A DNA stretch of 64,000 bases from Geminocystis herdmanii PCC 6308 (GTDB lineage Bacteria; Cyanobacteriota; Cyanobacteriia; Cyanobacteriales; Cyanobacteriaceae). The position numbers were made by a program, and so were the translations under genes. This document shows, piece by piece, positions 27,782 to 36,670 of this stretch. The DNA is taken from contig NZ_CM001775.1 of assembly GCF_000332235.1 (NCBI RefSeq), positions 4,078,272 to 4,142,271 of the forward strand, in the 5' to 3' direction. How positions within the stretch are numbered: position 1 is the stretch's first letter; each line of letters opens with the position of its first letter. Below the pieces are notes generated by a model that was given only the letters and a program-made list of their open reading frames with translations, was not told the DNA's origin and did not search any database.

Positions 27782-29092
27782 TCACATCGGAAATTTAAGG
27801 GTAAAAGTATTAAAATGATAGTTCGATTGGGGAACAAAAATACTGGAAACAGTTATTATCCCGTTTAAATTTTGCACTAAAGACTTTATCAAAGCTAATC
27901 CTAAACCTGTGCCACTATTTGTCACATTAGCTACCGATTTACCTTGATAAAATGGTTGAAAAATCAGAGGTTGTTCTTCTGGTTCGATCGTACATCCATA
28001 ATTACTAATTGTGATAATATTATCAGATTTTTGGCTATAAATTTGTAAAGTAATATCACTTTGGGAAGCAGAGAATTTACTAGCATTGCGAAGTAACTCT
28101 TTTAAAATTAAACTCAAACTATTTAAGTCAGTATAAAGATAATCCTGTTTATTTTCAATAATCAAATTTATTTCTTTATAGTGTAATTCCTGAGAAAAAA
28201 AGTTATATAATTCATCTAATAAGGGTTTTAAATAAATTTTTTGAGATTCAAAGTTTAATTTATTTGACTCTAATTCTTGTAAAGTTAAAAGATTATTGAC
28301 CAAATTAATTTCTTTTTCGCATTCATCTTCTATAATGTCTAAATAACGAATGATAGAATCATTTTTATTAACTAATTTAAGCATTTTAATCCCCATTTTC
28401 ATATTAGATAAAGGGGTTTTTAAGGCATCACTTAAACTAGAAATAAATTCATCTTTAATCTTATTTAAACGTTTTAATTCTTCAATATGTCCTCGCATTT
28501 TTTGTCCTAATTTTGCTTGAACATCAAGACTAACTTTTAGTTGAGTTGTCCTTTCATCCACTAAAGATTGAACTTTAGCAACTGTTTGTTGATTAATTAG
28601 GGCAGTAGTTATTTGTTTTGCCATCCATTTTCCTGTTTCAATATCTCCTATTTGCCAACGTCTTGGCTTTTTATTTTGCATCACTAACAACCCCATAATT
28701 AAGGGAGTATAGTTGCTAATATTTCGCTGAAAAATTAAGGGAATTATTAATAAAGATTCTAATTTTTGTATGTCAAAAATATCTAATATATCGTTATCAA
28801 TTTTAAGGTTATCTAATTGTTTTTTACTACTAATCTTCACAAAATTAGGTGCTTTTTGCCAACCATAACAAGTTAAAGCAGATTCTGATAATTGATAGGA
28901 TAAAATAGCTTTTTTAGTGTTATTTTGAAAATTTAATTGCCAATCATAAATAATTTCTACTTCCGCAGAAGGGATTAATTGGGTGTTGTCTTGGGGAGAA
29001 AAATTGTCATACTTAAATCTTAATATAAAAACTCGATCGAGCTTAAGTATTTGAGCAGTGGTGGCAATATCATCATCAAAGATGTCATTCAT
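27782..29092 (-). CDS. GAF-histidine-kinase-like protein lacking the phosphoacceptor histidine
   Basis: 436 residues. A GAF-like sensor occupies about 1-175, a coiled linker 175-210, then a dimerisation helix reading EFISSLSDALKTPLSNMK: the normal S-H-E is S-D-A, with Asp222 where His should be. The ATP domain has ELLRNASKFS (N-box-like), NYGCTI in place of DxGxG, and a good SGTGLGLAL G2 box. It therefore looks like a kinase that cannot autophosphorylate in the normal way. It may act as a scaffold or regulator. The adjacent ABC1 kinase gene 4 bases downstream suggests a shared function. Confidence 0.85.
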   Translation of the reverse strand: MNDIFDDDIATTAQILKLDRVFILRFKYDNFSPQDNTQLIPSAEVEIIYDWQLNFQNNTKKAILSYQLSESALTCYGWQKAPNFVKISSKKQLDNLKIDNDILDIFDIQKLESLLIIPLIFQRNISNYTPLIMGLLVMQNKKPRRWQIGDIETGKWMAKQITTALINQQTVAKVQSLVDERTTQLKVSLDVQAKLGQKMRGHIEELKRLNKIKDEFISSLSDALKTPLSNMKMGIKMLKLVNKNDSIIRYLDIIEDECEKEINLVNNLLTLQELESNKLNFESQKIYLKPLLDELYNFFSQELHYKEINLIIENKQDYLYTDLNSLSLILKELLRNASKFSASQSDITLQIYSQKSDNIITISNYGCTIEPEEQPLIFQPFYQGKSVANVTNSGTGLGLALIKSLVQNLNGIITVSSIFVPQSNYHFNTFTLKFPM

Positions 29093-29240
29093 TCTTATTT
29101 CAATTCTGCGATCGAAAGCTAAGTTTTATTATATGATAATAAATCCTTAATTATTAAATTTTATCTTGAAACAAGTAATAATCCTGATTAATATATTTAT
29201 AATTGATGTAGTTTTAATTTGATGAAAACATGAAAAATGT

Positions 29241-30938
29241 ATGGATGATCAATCAAGAAAATTTTTGACTCAAGATTCTGACTCTAAAGTATCTTTAGAT
29301 TACGAACCTCATTTTGGTCAATATTATGAGTTTACTTATAACTATGGCAATGGTGATTTTTATTCAGGTTATGGTTATACTTCTGAAAATACCTATACAG
29401 AAGGTCAAGTATTAGATGGATTTATTAACTCTACAGATAGTAGTGGTTATTATACCATTGACTTGATTGATTCGATCGACTGGTACAATGATTCAGATAA
29501 TTCTATTTATATCACTACTTACTACGACAATAGTGGTTTTGGGGAAACCAATATGGTAAATGCCTATGGTGACAACGGTTTAGGCTCAGAATCTGGTTGG
29601 ATATATAGCTATAATGAGAATGAAGAAAATGAATATTTTGACAACTCTCTCGAAGTCGATTTAGATTATGAACGTTATTTTGTTCAATATTATGAGTTTA
29701 CTTATTACTATGGCAATGGTGACTTTTACTCAGGTTATGGTTACACTGCTAATAACACCTATAGTGAAAATCAGACATTAGAAGGATTTAGCAACTCTAC
29801 AGATAGTATGGGTTATTATACCATTGACTTAATTGATTCGATCGAGTGGTATGGTAATTCAGATAACTCTGTTTACGTCACTACCTATTATGACTCTGAT
29901 ACAGGTTATGGTAATCTTTCTGCTTTATCCGCCCACGGAGAAAATGGTTTAGGCTCAGAATCAGGCTATGCTTACGAACATTATAATTGGGAAGATGGAC
30001 TTTATTTTGATAATCAGATCGAAATTGATCTCAATAATGACTTTGCCAAATATACTTTTACCTACTACTACAGTGGAGATAAAAACGATACTAGCCAAGA
30101 TTATTATACGGGTTATATTTATGCTCCTACCGATTACTATAAAATCGGGGAGTATTTTGACTATTCCGTTGAGTTGAATGAAAGCGGATTCAATGGGAAA
30201 TATTATATTGAAACGATCGAATTAGGAGAGTATAGTGATTTAAAAGGTACAATACAAATAACTAATTATTATGATGCTCAATCAGATTCTAACTTAAATG
30301 TTTCTGTAGAATCCAATAACTATACTTACTTAGGTTGGGAATATGCACACATTGAGGGAGATTATGACACCTATAATTACTTTGGTGCAGATTTTTACGA
30401 AGTAAATCCCCTTATCAAAAATCGTCAATGGGAAATAGTCGATGATGTTAATGTCTTTCTACCTGAAATTCAGACGATGGTAAAAAATAATAATATTACA
30501 TCAGATAGTTTACTAAATGATACTATTGATCGTTTTCGTACGGGAGACGGTTCATATATTTTTGTAGGACAAGAAGAACAACAAGATATAGTAGAAAATC
30601 AACCCCATTTTGTCAATGAAGGAATAGCGTTTAGTGCATCCCTTGACGCACAAGATGATTTAATTGCCTTGAATCGTTTTCAACACAGGGAAAAATCAGG
30701 AGCATATTTGTACGCTACAGAGGAAGAAAGTATTAGCATTCGCCAAAATAATCCAGAATTTGTGGAAGAAGGAATAGCTTTTTATGCTTTTTCTGCTGAT
30801 GCCAATAAAGGAGTTGACTTTTACCGCCTTAACAATAATGGTAGTTATATCTATGTTGCCGAAACCGAGAAAGATCAAATTATGGCACAATATTCTAATT
30901 TTATCTTAGAAGGTGTCGCATTTGAGGCGATCGTATAG
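29241..30938 (+). CDS. Acidic repeat protein with C-terminal DUF5648-like repeats
   Basis: 565 residues, very rich in Asp, Asn, Tyr, Gly and Ser. The N-terminal part holds two long repeats of about 115 residues (each with YYEFTYxYGNGDFYSGYGYT, then YYTIDLIDSI and GENGLGSESG or similar) and a third, diverged copy (about 260-380). The last 130 residues hold three repeats of the form GSYIYVAETEKDQIMAQ...F..EGVAF, like the DUF5648/lectin-type repeats of secreted proteins. No N-terminal signal peptide is visible, so non-classical (type I) export is possible. Probably a cell-surface or secreted protein; function unknown. Confidence 0.75.
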   Translation: MDDQSRKFLTQDSDSKVSLDYEPHFGQYYEFTYNYGNGDFYSGYGYTSENTYTEGQVLDGFINSTDSSGYYTIDLIDSIDWYNDSDNSIYITTYYDNSGFGETNMVNAYGDNGLGSESGWIYSYNENEENEYFDNSLEVDLDYERYFVQYYEFTYYYGNGDFYSGYGYTANNTYSENQTLEGFSNSTDSMGYYTIDLIDSIEWYGNSDNSVYVTTYYDSDTGYGNLSALSAHGENGLGSESGYAYEHYNWEDGLYFDNQIEIDLNNDFAKYTFTYYYSGDKNDTSQDYYTGYIYAPTDYYKIGEYFDYSVELNESGFNGKYYIETIELGEYSDLKGTIQITNYYDAQSDSNLNVSVESNNYTYLGWEYAHIEGDYDTYNYFGADFYEVNPLIKNRQWEIVDDVNVFLPEIQTMVKNNNITSDSLLNDTIDRFRTGDGSYIFVGQEEQQDIVENQPHFVNEGIAFSASLDAQDDLIALNRFQHREKSGAYLYATEEESISIRQNNPEFVEEGIAFYAFSADANKGVDFYRLNNNGSYIYVAETEKDQIMAQYSNFILEGVAFEAIV

Positions 30939-30960
30939 TACTACTATATAGAAAAAGTTT

Positions 30961-31050
30961 GTAGTGATGGCTTTAGCCATTAGCCATCAACTATACTTAA
31001 GAAAATGAGGATTAAAACCCTTACTATAAACGAACAAAAAATCTTGATTA
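30961..31050. repeat. Dispersed hairpin-plus-tail repeat
   Basis: GATGGCTTTAGCCATTAGCCATC is followed by GGATTAAAACCCTTACTATA and AACGAACAAAAAATCTTG. The tail CTTACTA..AAC..A.AAAAAATCTTG matches copies at 61340-61410 and 62572-62625. Confidence 0.6.
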
Positions 31051-31054
31051 ATTA

Positions 31055-32368
31055 CTAGGCTTTAGCGTAAATTCGCCGTAAAAAAGACATATCTAAGTTA
31101 CCGAAATTCACACTGAATGCCACGTTAACTTTTTCTAAACTTCTGACTAACCAACCTGCCCCTTGACTGGTAAATGATTCATAATGATTGAATAAGATGG
31201 AAAATCTTTTTTCTAGGTAGGGTTTCACTTTGCTACAAACTAAAACTAATTTTAAGAGTAAACCAATGGTTTTGGTTGTACCCATATTACTAATCATGTC
31301 CATAAAGACTAAATGACTAGGATTTTGAGGGCTATCGACAATTAAATAGTTAAATAATTGACTATAAGTACGCATTTTCAAAAATTCATCGGGTTTACTG
31401 TTATTATATTTAGGATATAGCTCCTGTAACTTGTCATAAAGTCTTTTATTAAAACTATTTTTCCCATATTTACCATCGATCGACTGTGTTACATATTCGT
31501 ATAAATCATCTTTAAATAATTGATAGTTGCGAGTGTCGCTAGTGTGAGTTAAAAAACTCCGAGACACTTCTTGATAAGAGTAGCCATTTTCTACTTTCCC
31601 GACATAATGTTTTAAACTTTTTCCTAAATCTCGATCGCTCAATAGGGTAGGATTACTAATAGGTCGTATAATACGATCAGCATTCAATTCCGCCATTTTT
31701 TCCCGTCCTGCCTGTGCTACCCTGATTTGGTAGGTAACAAATTTCGATAACTTCGACTCAAATTGTTTTTCTAACTCTGTTTTAACTTTATATACCGTTT
31801 CTTGCTGTTCTGTGCTACTATCAGCACCTAAGAGACAATGATCATAAAGATAAGGATAGCGAGTAATTAAATTACCGATCACTTCTTCTTTTTTCTCAGG
31901 ATGAGTTTTTCTTTCTTTTCCTTGACTAATAATCGTTGCTAAACGTTTTAATTGCTTATAATAATCCGTATGTAAAAATTCTCTGATTAACTTATGCATT
32001 ATACTACAGTAAGATTCTCCATAATTTTTACTGCCTCTAGCCGGAAGTAAATCAAACAAATCGACTAACTCTACTACATAGCCTTGAGTTTTGGGATGTA
32101 ACTGCCAACGGTTAACGAGAATATGACAACAACGATTTAAAATCGCAGGAAAATTATCAGAGGCTTTTTTACTACGAATTATTCGTGCTAAGATTTCTAA
32201 TATCTGAGGATTGTCATAATTTCTGGCTTGAATGAATAAATAGCGAAACCTATCTAACACTTGTTGTGGTGATTGGCTTTTCACACATTCCAACAAATGA
32301 TCATAAACATACTGCTCATTAACAGTAAGTTGAGTATTATGACGTTGTGATAGAGATGAAATATTCAC
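31055..32368 (-). CDS. Conserved hypothetical protein, helical
   Basis: 437 residues with no signal peptide or membrane segment. The sequence is predicted to be almost wholly helical (for example VLDRFRYLFIQARNYDNPQI, YYKQLKRLATIISQ, EFLKMRTYSQLFNYLIV). It resembles conserved cyanobacterial proteins, but I do not recognise a named domain or catalytic motif. The ATG at 32368 is a good start. The 158-base gap to the divergent murF gene should hold both promoters. Confidence 0.75.
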   Translation of the reverse strand: MNISSLSQRHNTQLTVNEQYVYDHLLECVKSQSPQQVLDRFRYLFIQARNYDNPQILEILARIIRSKKASDNFPAILNRCCHILVNRWQLHPKTQGYVVELVDLFDLLPARGSKNYGESYCSIMHKLIREFLHTDYYKQLKRLATIISQGKERKTHPEKKEEVIGNLITRYPYLYDHCLLGADSSTEQQETVYKVKTELEKQFESKLSKFVTYQIRVAQAGREKMAELNADRIIRPISNPTLLSDRDLGKSLKHYVGKVENGYSYQEVSRSFLTHTSDTRNYQLFKDDLYEYVTQSIDGKYGKNSFNKRLYDKLQELYPKYNNSKPDEFLKMRTYSQLFNYLIVDSPQNPSHLVFMDMISNMGTTKTIGLLLKLVLVCSKVKPYLEKRFSILFNHYESFTSQGAGWLVRSLEKVNVAFSVNFGNLDMSFLRRIYAKA

Positions 32369-32526
32369 GGCAGTTCATGATCTAGTTTATTGTGGGATTA
32401 ATTATATTTATTCGACCTTTACAAGAGATGATGAAACTATATTATTTAGTTACACTAATCAAATTATAATCTAAGTCTTTAATTTATCTATCAGCTAAAA
32501 TACTGAATTTTTTATTTTTTTTATCT

Positions 32527-33885
32527 ATGAAAACTTTTACTAATCTACAATCTATCCGTGAAATTACGGAAGCTAATGATATTTCTATTCCTGCTGATAT
32601 TTTAATACAAGAATGTAGTGGAGTAAGTACAGATACTCGTAATTTAAAAAAAGGAGAAATTTTTATTGCTTTAGAAGGTGAAAATTTTAATGGTCATAAT
32701 TTCCTTAATCAAGCAATTGAAGCTGGAGCGATCGGACTTATTACGAATGAAAAATATACGAACTTAGAACTTAACAAAATACCAAATTTTCAAGTAAAAA
32801 ATACCCTTCAAGCCTATCAAAAAATAGCCCATTGGTGGAGAGAAACCCTTGATATACCTATCATTGGCATAACTGGTTCGGTGGGTAAAACTACCACAAA
32901 AGAATTAATTTCGGCGGTATTAAGTACTCAAGGAAAAGTATTAAAAACTGAAGCTAATTATAACAATGAAATAGGTGTTCCAAAGACTCTTTTACAAATA
33001 GATGAAAGTCATAATTTTGCAGTGATTGAAATGGCTATGAGAGGAAGGGGCGAAATAGCACTCTTAACGGAAATTGTCAACCCAAATATTGGGGTAATTA
33101 CCAATGTTGGAACAGCACATATTGGACGATTGGGTTCGAGGGAAGCTATTGCAAAAGCGAAATGTGAATTATTAGCAAAAATGGATAATTCGGGCATAGC
33201 AATTCTTAACGCTGATAATGATTTATTAATCAAAACTGCTTCTGAAGTGTGGGAAGGTGAAACTATTACTTATGGCTTAAATTCGGGTAATTTTCGGGGT
33301 GAATTAATCAATTCCGACACTCTGAAGGTGGATAACAAATTATATCCTTTACCTTTATTGGGAGAACATAACGCGCTTAATTATTTAGGGGCATTGGCTA
33401 CAGCTAAAGTATTAGGTATCGATTTATCTATTTTAGAGGAAGGTATCGAGGTTAATTTACCCAAAGGAAGGGCAAAACGTCATCAATTAGCTAACGATAT
33501 TCTCGTTTTAGATGAAACTTATAACGCTGGTTTAGAATCGATGATAGCGTCATTACACCTGTTAAAGCAAACGGAAGGCACAAGAAAAATTGCGGTGTTG
33601 GGTACAATGAAGGAGTTAGGAGAATATGCACCCCAACTTCATCGACAGGTAGGGGAAACCGTCAAAGCCTTAAATCTTGATATGTTGTTGATTTTGGCTG
33701 ATGAAGATGTCACTAAAACTATGGCAGAAGGTTCGATCGACATTCCTACAGAAATATTTAGTAATCACCAAGATTTGTTACAATATCTCAACTCAACGGT
33801 TACAAAAGGCGATCGAATTTTATTTAAAGCCTCTAATTCTGTAGGATTAAGTAAGGTTGTCGATGAATTTCTCCTCAACAATTAA
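32527..33885 (+). CDS. murF: UDP-N-acetylmuramoyl-tripeptide--D-alanyl-D-alanine ligase
   Basis: 452 residues. The Mur ligase P-loop GITGSVGKTTTKEL lies near 114, with EANYNNEIGVP and VIEMAMRGRGEIALL in the central domain and LDETYNAG in the C-terminal domain, all typical for MurF. It adds D-Ala-D-Ala to UDP-MurNAc-tripeptide, the last cytosolic step of the peptidoglycan stem peptide. The stop codon lies inside a heptanucleotide repeat (33877-33911). It converges on dnaG. Confidence 0.94.
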   Translation: MKTFTNLQSIREITEANDISIPADILIQECSGVSTDTRNLKKGEIFIALEGENFNGHNFLNQAIEAGAIGLITNEKYTNLELNKIPNFQVKNTLQAYQKIAHWWRETLDIPIIGITGSVGKTTTKELISAVLSTQGKVLKTEANYNNEIGVPKTLLQIDESHNFAVIEMAMRGRGEIALLTEIVNPNIGVITNVGTAHIGRLGSREAIAKAKCELLAKMDNSGIAILNADNDLLIKTASEVWEGETITYGLNSGNFRGELINSDTLKVDNKLYPLPLLGEHNALNYLGALATAKVLGIDLSILEEGIEVNLPKGRAKRHQLANDILVLDETYNAGLESMIASLHLLKQTEGTRKIAVLGTMKELGEYAPQLHRQVGETVKALNLDMLLILADEDVTKTMAEGSIDIPTEIFSNHQDLLQYLNSTVTKGDRILFKASNSVGLSKVVDEFLLNN

Positions 33886-33911
33886 CAATTAACAATTAAC
33901 AATTAACAATG
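33877..33911. repeat. AACAATT heptad repeat overlapping the murF stop codon
   Basis: Four AACAATT units plus one AACAATG. The first unit encodes the final Asn-Asn and, with the next base pair, the TAA stop of murF. Confidence 0.85.
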
Positions 33912-33949
33912 TTTCCCCCTTTACCTATTATCACTTGAGTTCGAGCTTT

Positions 33950-34000
33950 TCCATTCTCAATTCTCAATTTTCCATTCTCCATTATTCCTTATTCATTCTC
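33950..34000. repeat. Degenerate CATTCTC/AATTCTC heptads running into the 3' end of dnaG
   Basis: Read on the minus strand the units are GAGAATG, AATAAGG, AATAATG, GAGAATG, GAAAATT, GAGAATT, GAGAATG. The first two cover the codons of the last residues of DnaG and its stop codon. Confidence 0.75.
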
Positions 34001-35895
34001 AAAGATTCTAATTGTTTGAGTTGTGCTTGGGTTGCTCTTAATTCTTGATAGTAAAAAGTCATATTTGTCAAGTCTTTTGTTTGATCTAATTCTGTTAATT
34101 TTTGTTGACAATATTGTTTATATTTATCCAGTTTAACAGTTTCTAAACAGGCGATCGAACCTCGAATAATTTGTTCGGGTTGATATAAAACTTGTTCATC
34201 ATTTTCACTTAGATTAAATAAATGAGTTAATTGTTTAGCAAAATCTGGATAATTAATCATGTTTTCTTGTACAGTGGTTAACAAAGAATTTTGCTGATTA
34301 TCATTAGTAATAGAAGCAGAAGTTTGATGAATTTTTTGCCATAAAAAACGAGTCGATTTTAAGGTAAATACTAAGTCTTTATTGTCTAACTCATCCATGA
34401 TAGTTTCTCGATAGTCTGGACAATGAAGATAAATTAATAGTAACAAAAATTCTGCTTGTTCTACTTGATTTTTTTGAGCAGATTTTCCCTGTTTAAAAAA
34501 TGATTTTTTATTGGTTTTATTACCATATTTTGTAGCTGACATTAAACTTTGATAGATTTTTTGTAAATCAGCACTATTAAAGCTATATTGATTTTTTTTG
34601 TTACTTAAAATTTCTGCACAGTGAGATAAATAAAAATCTTTCGTGGCATTATTACTAATTTTATTGATTAATCTTACTATACTTTGAAACGCTGATTCAT
34701 ATTCAGCACTATTAAATAAATCTCGACTATTAATAATTTGTTCTATTTGCCAATCTAACCATAATGGGGCTTTTTCTATCAATTCTTGATAAGTTTCTCT
34801 TGATTCTGGACTCGATCGAATAAACTCATCGGCATCTTTGCCGTTCGGAATAGTTAATATTTTTAACTTTAATTGACCACTATAAACTAAGTTTTCTACT
34901 TCTTTAATCGCTCTTTCTGTGGCTTTTAAACCTGCTTTATCTGCATCAAAATTAACAATAATTTCCTTAGATTCTGTATAACGAGAAAGTTGTTTAATAT
35001 GTTGTTCAGTTAATGCTGTACCTAATACCGCAACAACATTTTCTATGCCAAAAAGATGGAGAGCGATCGCATCAAAATAACCTTCAACAACGATAACTTT
35101 ATTCTGTTTAATAATGCTTTTATTAGCAAAATTTAACGCAAATAAAGTCTTACTTTTCGAGAATAAATTAGTTTCAGGAGAGTTTAAATATTTAGGCTCA
35201 CTACCATCTAAACTTCTTGCACCAAAGGCGATAATTTTTCCTTGAACATCTTGAATAGGAATCATTAATCTATCTCGAAAATAATCGATATAACCCTCTC
35301 CTTTCACCTTTTTTTTAATTAGCCCTGCCTGTTCAACTAACATCACTGGATAATGTTTAATTTCTACTAAATAATTATACAATGTTTGCCAACCATCAGG
35401 AGCATAACCAAGCTGAAATTTATTAATATTTTCTAAGGTTAAATGTCGATCGAGCAGGAGATAATTTAAGGCTTTTTCGCCCTCTTTTTGTTGTAAACTA
35501 TGTTGATAAAAACTACTGGCAACTGCTAAAATTTCATAGAGTTGATCTCTTAAAGAAATTTGTTGTTGAATGGCTTGTTGATCTTGCAGTGCTAATGTTT
35601 TAATGGGAATTTGATACCGTTGCGCTAAATTAAAAATCACATCCCGAAAAGACTGTTTGCCAATTTCCATCAAAAATTTGATCGCACCGCCACCAGCGCC
35701 ACAACCAAAGCAATAATATAATTGTTTACTCTGATTTACGGTAAAACTAGGGGTTTTTTCATCATGAAATGGGCATAAACCCACAAAATCTCGTCCTTTT
35801 TTTTGCAAGACGACATAATCTGATACTACTTCGACTAAATCAACTTTTTCTTTTACTTCCTCGATCGTATCAGGATGCAGACTAATATTTTCCAC
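33982..35895 (-). CDS. dnaG: DNA primase
   Basis: 637 residues. The CHC2 zinc finger has C41, H44, C62 and C65 (CPFHDEKTPSF, YYCFGCGAGG). The catalytic core has VVEGYFDAIAL and the Toprim acidic residues in IIVNFDADKAG. It synthesises RNA primers for replication and docks to DnaB through its C-terminal domain. The last residues (LRMNKE) are encoded by a heptad repeat, so the C-terminal tip is probably not conserved. Unlike many bacteria, no rpsU or rpoD is adjacent. Confidence 0.95.
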   Translation of the reverse strand: MENISLHPDTIEEVKEKVDLVEVVSDYVVLQKKGRDFVGLCPFHDEKTPSFTVNQSKQLYYCFGCGAGGGAIKFLMEIGKQSFRDVIFNLAQRYQIPIKTLALQDQQAIQQQISLRDQLYEILAVASSFYQHSLQQKEGEKALNYLLLDRHLTLENINKFQLGYAPDGWQTLYNYLVEIKHYPVMLVEQAGLIKKKVKGEGYIDYFRDRLMIPIQDVQGKIIAFGARSLDGSEPKYLNSPETNLFSKSKTLFALNFANKSIIKQNKVIVVEGYFDAIALHLFGIENVVAVLGTALTEQHIKQLSRYTESKEIIVNFDADKAGLKATERAIKEVENLVYSGQLKLKILTIPNGKDADEFIRSSPESRETYQELIEKAPLWLDWQIEQIINSRDLFNSAEYESAFQSIVRLINKISNNATKDFYLSHCAEILSNKKNQYSFNSADLQKIYQSLMSATKYGNKTNKKSFFKQGKSAQKNQVEQAEFLLLLIYLHCPDYRETIMDELDNKDLVFTLKSTRFLWQKIHQTSASITNDNQQNSLLTTVQENMINYPDFAKQLTHLFNLSENDEQVLYQPEQIIRGSIACLETVKLDKYKQYCQQKLTELDQTKDLTNMTFYYQELRATQAQLKQLESLRMNKE

Positions 35896-35945
35896 GACAA
35901 TGACAAGACCAAATCTATTACTTCAGTTCAAATCTTATCATTTTC

Positions 35946-36335
35946 CTAAGCTAAAGTTTCAGGGCGATACCCTAAACCTCTGATAAATTCTTGACGAAAA
36001 CTCTCGATCGCATTACTTTTTGGAGTTCCATGAGATACGATCGCCACCCGATAATTACGCATGACTTCAATGGGAGAATCACCTATATCTAAACTCCAAA
36101 ACACCATTTCTAAACGCACAGCAACATGAAAAGGAGTACCTAATTCCGACAAAAACGCCTTAACATTAGTATCATCCATTGGCGACAAGACATAGGGAGT
36201 TTTTATTCTGACAACCCATCCATTGACTTGATGAAGAATAGTTAAAGATGCACCTTTAAGAAAAGCCATATTTTCCACATAATCCACTACCCTTAAAGTT
36301 AAACTCGCATTCGGTAAAAAATAAACATACTCCAT
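35946..36335 (-). CDS. Conserved hypothetical protein
   Basis: 129 residues from the ATG at 36335, which has GAGGATAG just upstream. The frame continues upstream to an ATG at 36452, but that stretch adjoins a heptad repeat and looks non-coding. Features: MEYVYFLPNASLTLRVVDY, a Pro/Gly-poor mixed fold, WVVRIKTPYVLSPMDDTN and a C-terminal FIRGLGYRPETLA. No membrane segment. I do not recognise the family. It follows dnaG's start by 50 bases on the same strand and may be cotranscribed with it. Confidence 0.7.
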   Translation of the reverse strand: MEYVYFLPNASLTLRVVDYVENMAFLKGASLTILHQVNGWVVRIKTPYVLSPMDDTNVKAFLSELGTPFHVAVRLEMVFWSLDIGDSPIEVMRNYRVAIVSHGTPKSNAIESFRQEFIRGLGYRPETLA

Positions 36336-36453
36336 ATCACTATCCTCAAAAACTTTCTTATTATCTTTATTATCGGTTATTGAGAAAATCCTACATAGAG
36401 TTAAATTACCCGTTTCGATCGAACATATCTGGGTATAATTCCCCATAAACAAT

Positions 36454-36579
36454 TGAGAATTGAGAATGGAGAATGAAGAATGAAGAATGAAGAATGGAGA
36501 ATGAAGAATGAAGAATGAAGAATGGAGAATGAAGAATGAAGAATGAAGAATGAAGAATGAAGAATGAAGAATGAAGAAT
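36454..36579. repeat. Long GAAGAAT/GGAGAAT heptad array
   Basis: About 18 consecutive 7-base units, mostly GAAGAAT with interspersed GGAGAAT. Length and homogeneity suggest active slippage. It creates spurious open frames in which a seven-residue phrase repeats. Confidence 0.9.
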
Positions 36580-36597
36580 TAATTATTAACAATTTTT

Positions 36598-36665
36598 CTC
36601 CCTAACTCCCTAATTCCCCAATTCCCCAATCCCCCAATCCCCTAACTCCCTAACTCCCTAATTTT
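36598..36665. repeat. Second heptad array (CCCTAAT/CCCCAAT/CCCTAAC family)
   Basis: About nine units of the form CCCTAACT, CCCCAATT and CCCCAATC read in steps of seven, directly after the first array and just before the end of the next minus-strand gene. The two arrays are different in sequence but share the 7-base period. Confidence 0.85.
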
Positions 36666-36670
36666 CCAGA

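Noticed and set aside
36401-36592. Minus-strand open frame with a repeated seven-residue phrase
   Set aside because: It is made by the GAAGAAT/GGAGAAT DNA repeat; a 7-base period always yields a seven-residue protein period, and there is no other support for a gene.
36454-36665. Possible CRISPR-like array
   Set aside because: The repeats are contiguous 7-base units without spacers, so this is a microsatellite-type tract.
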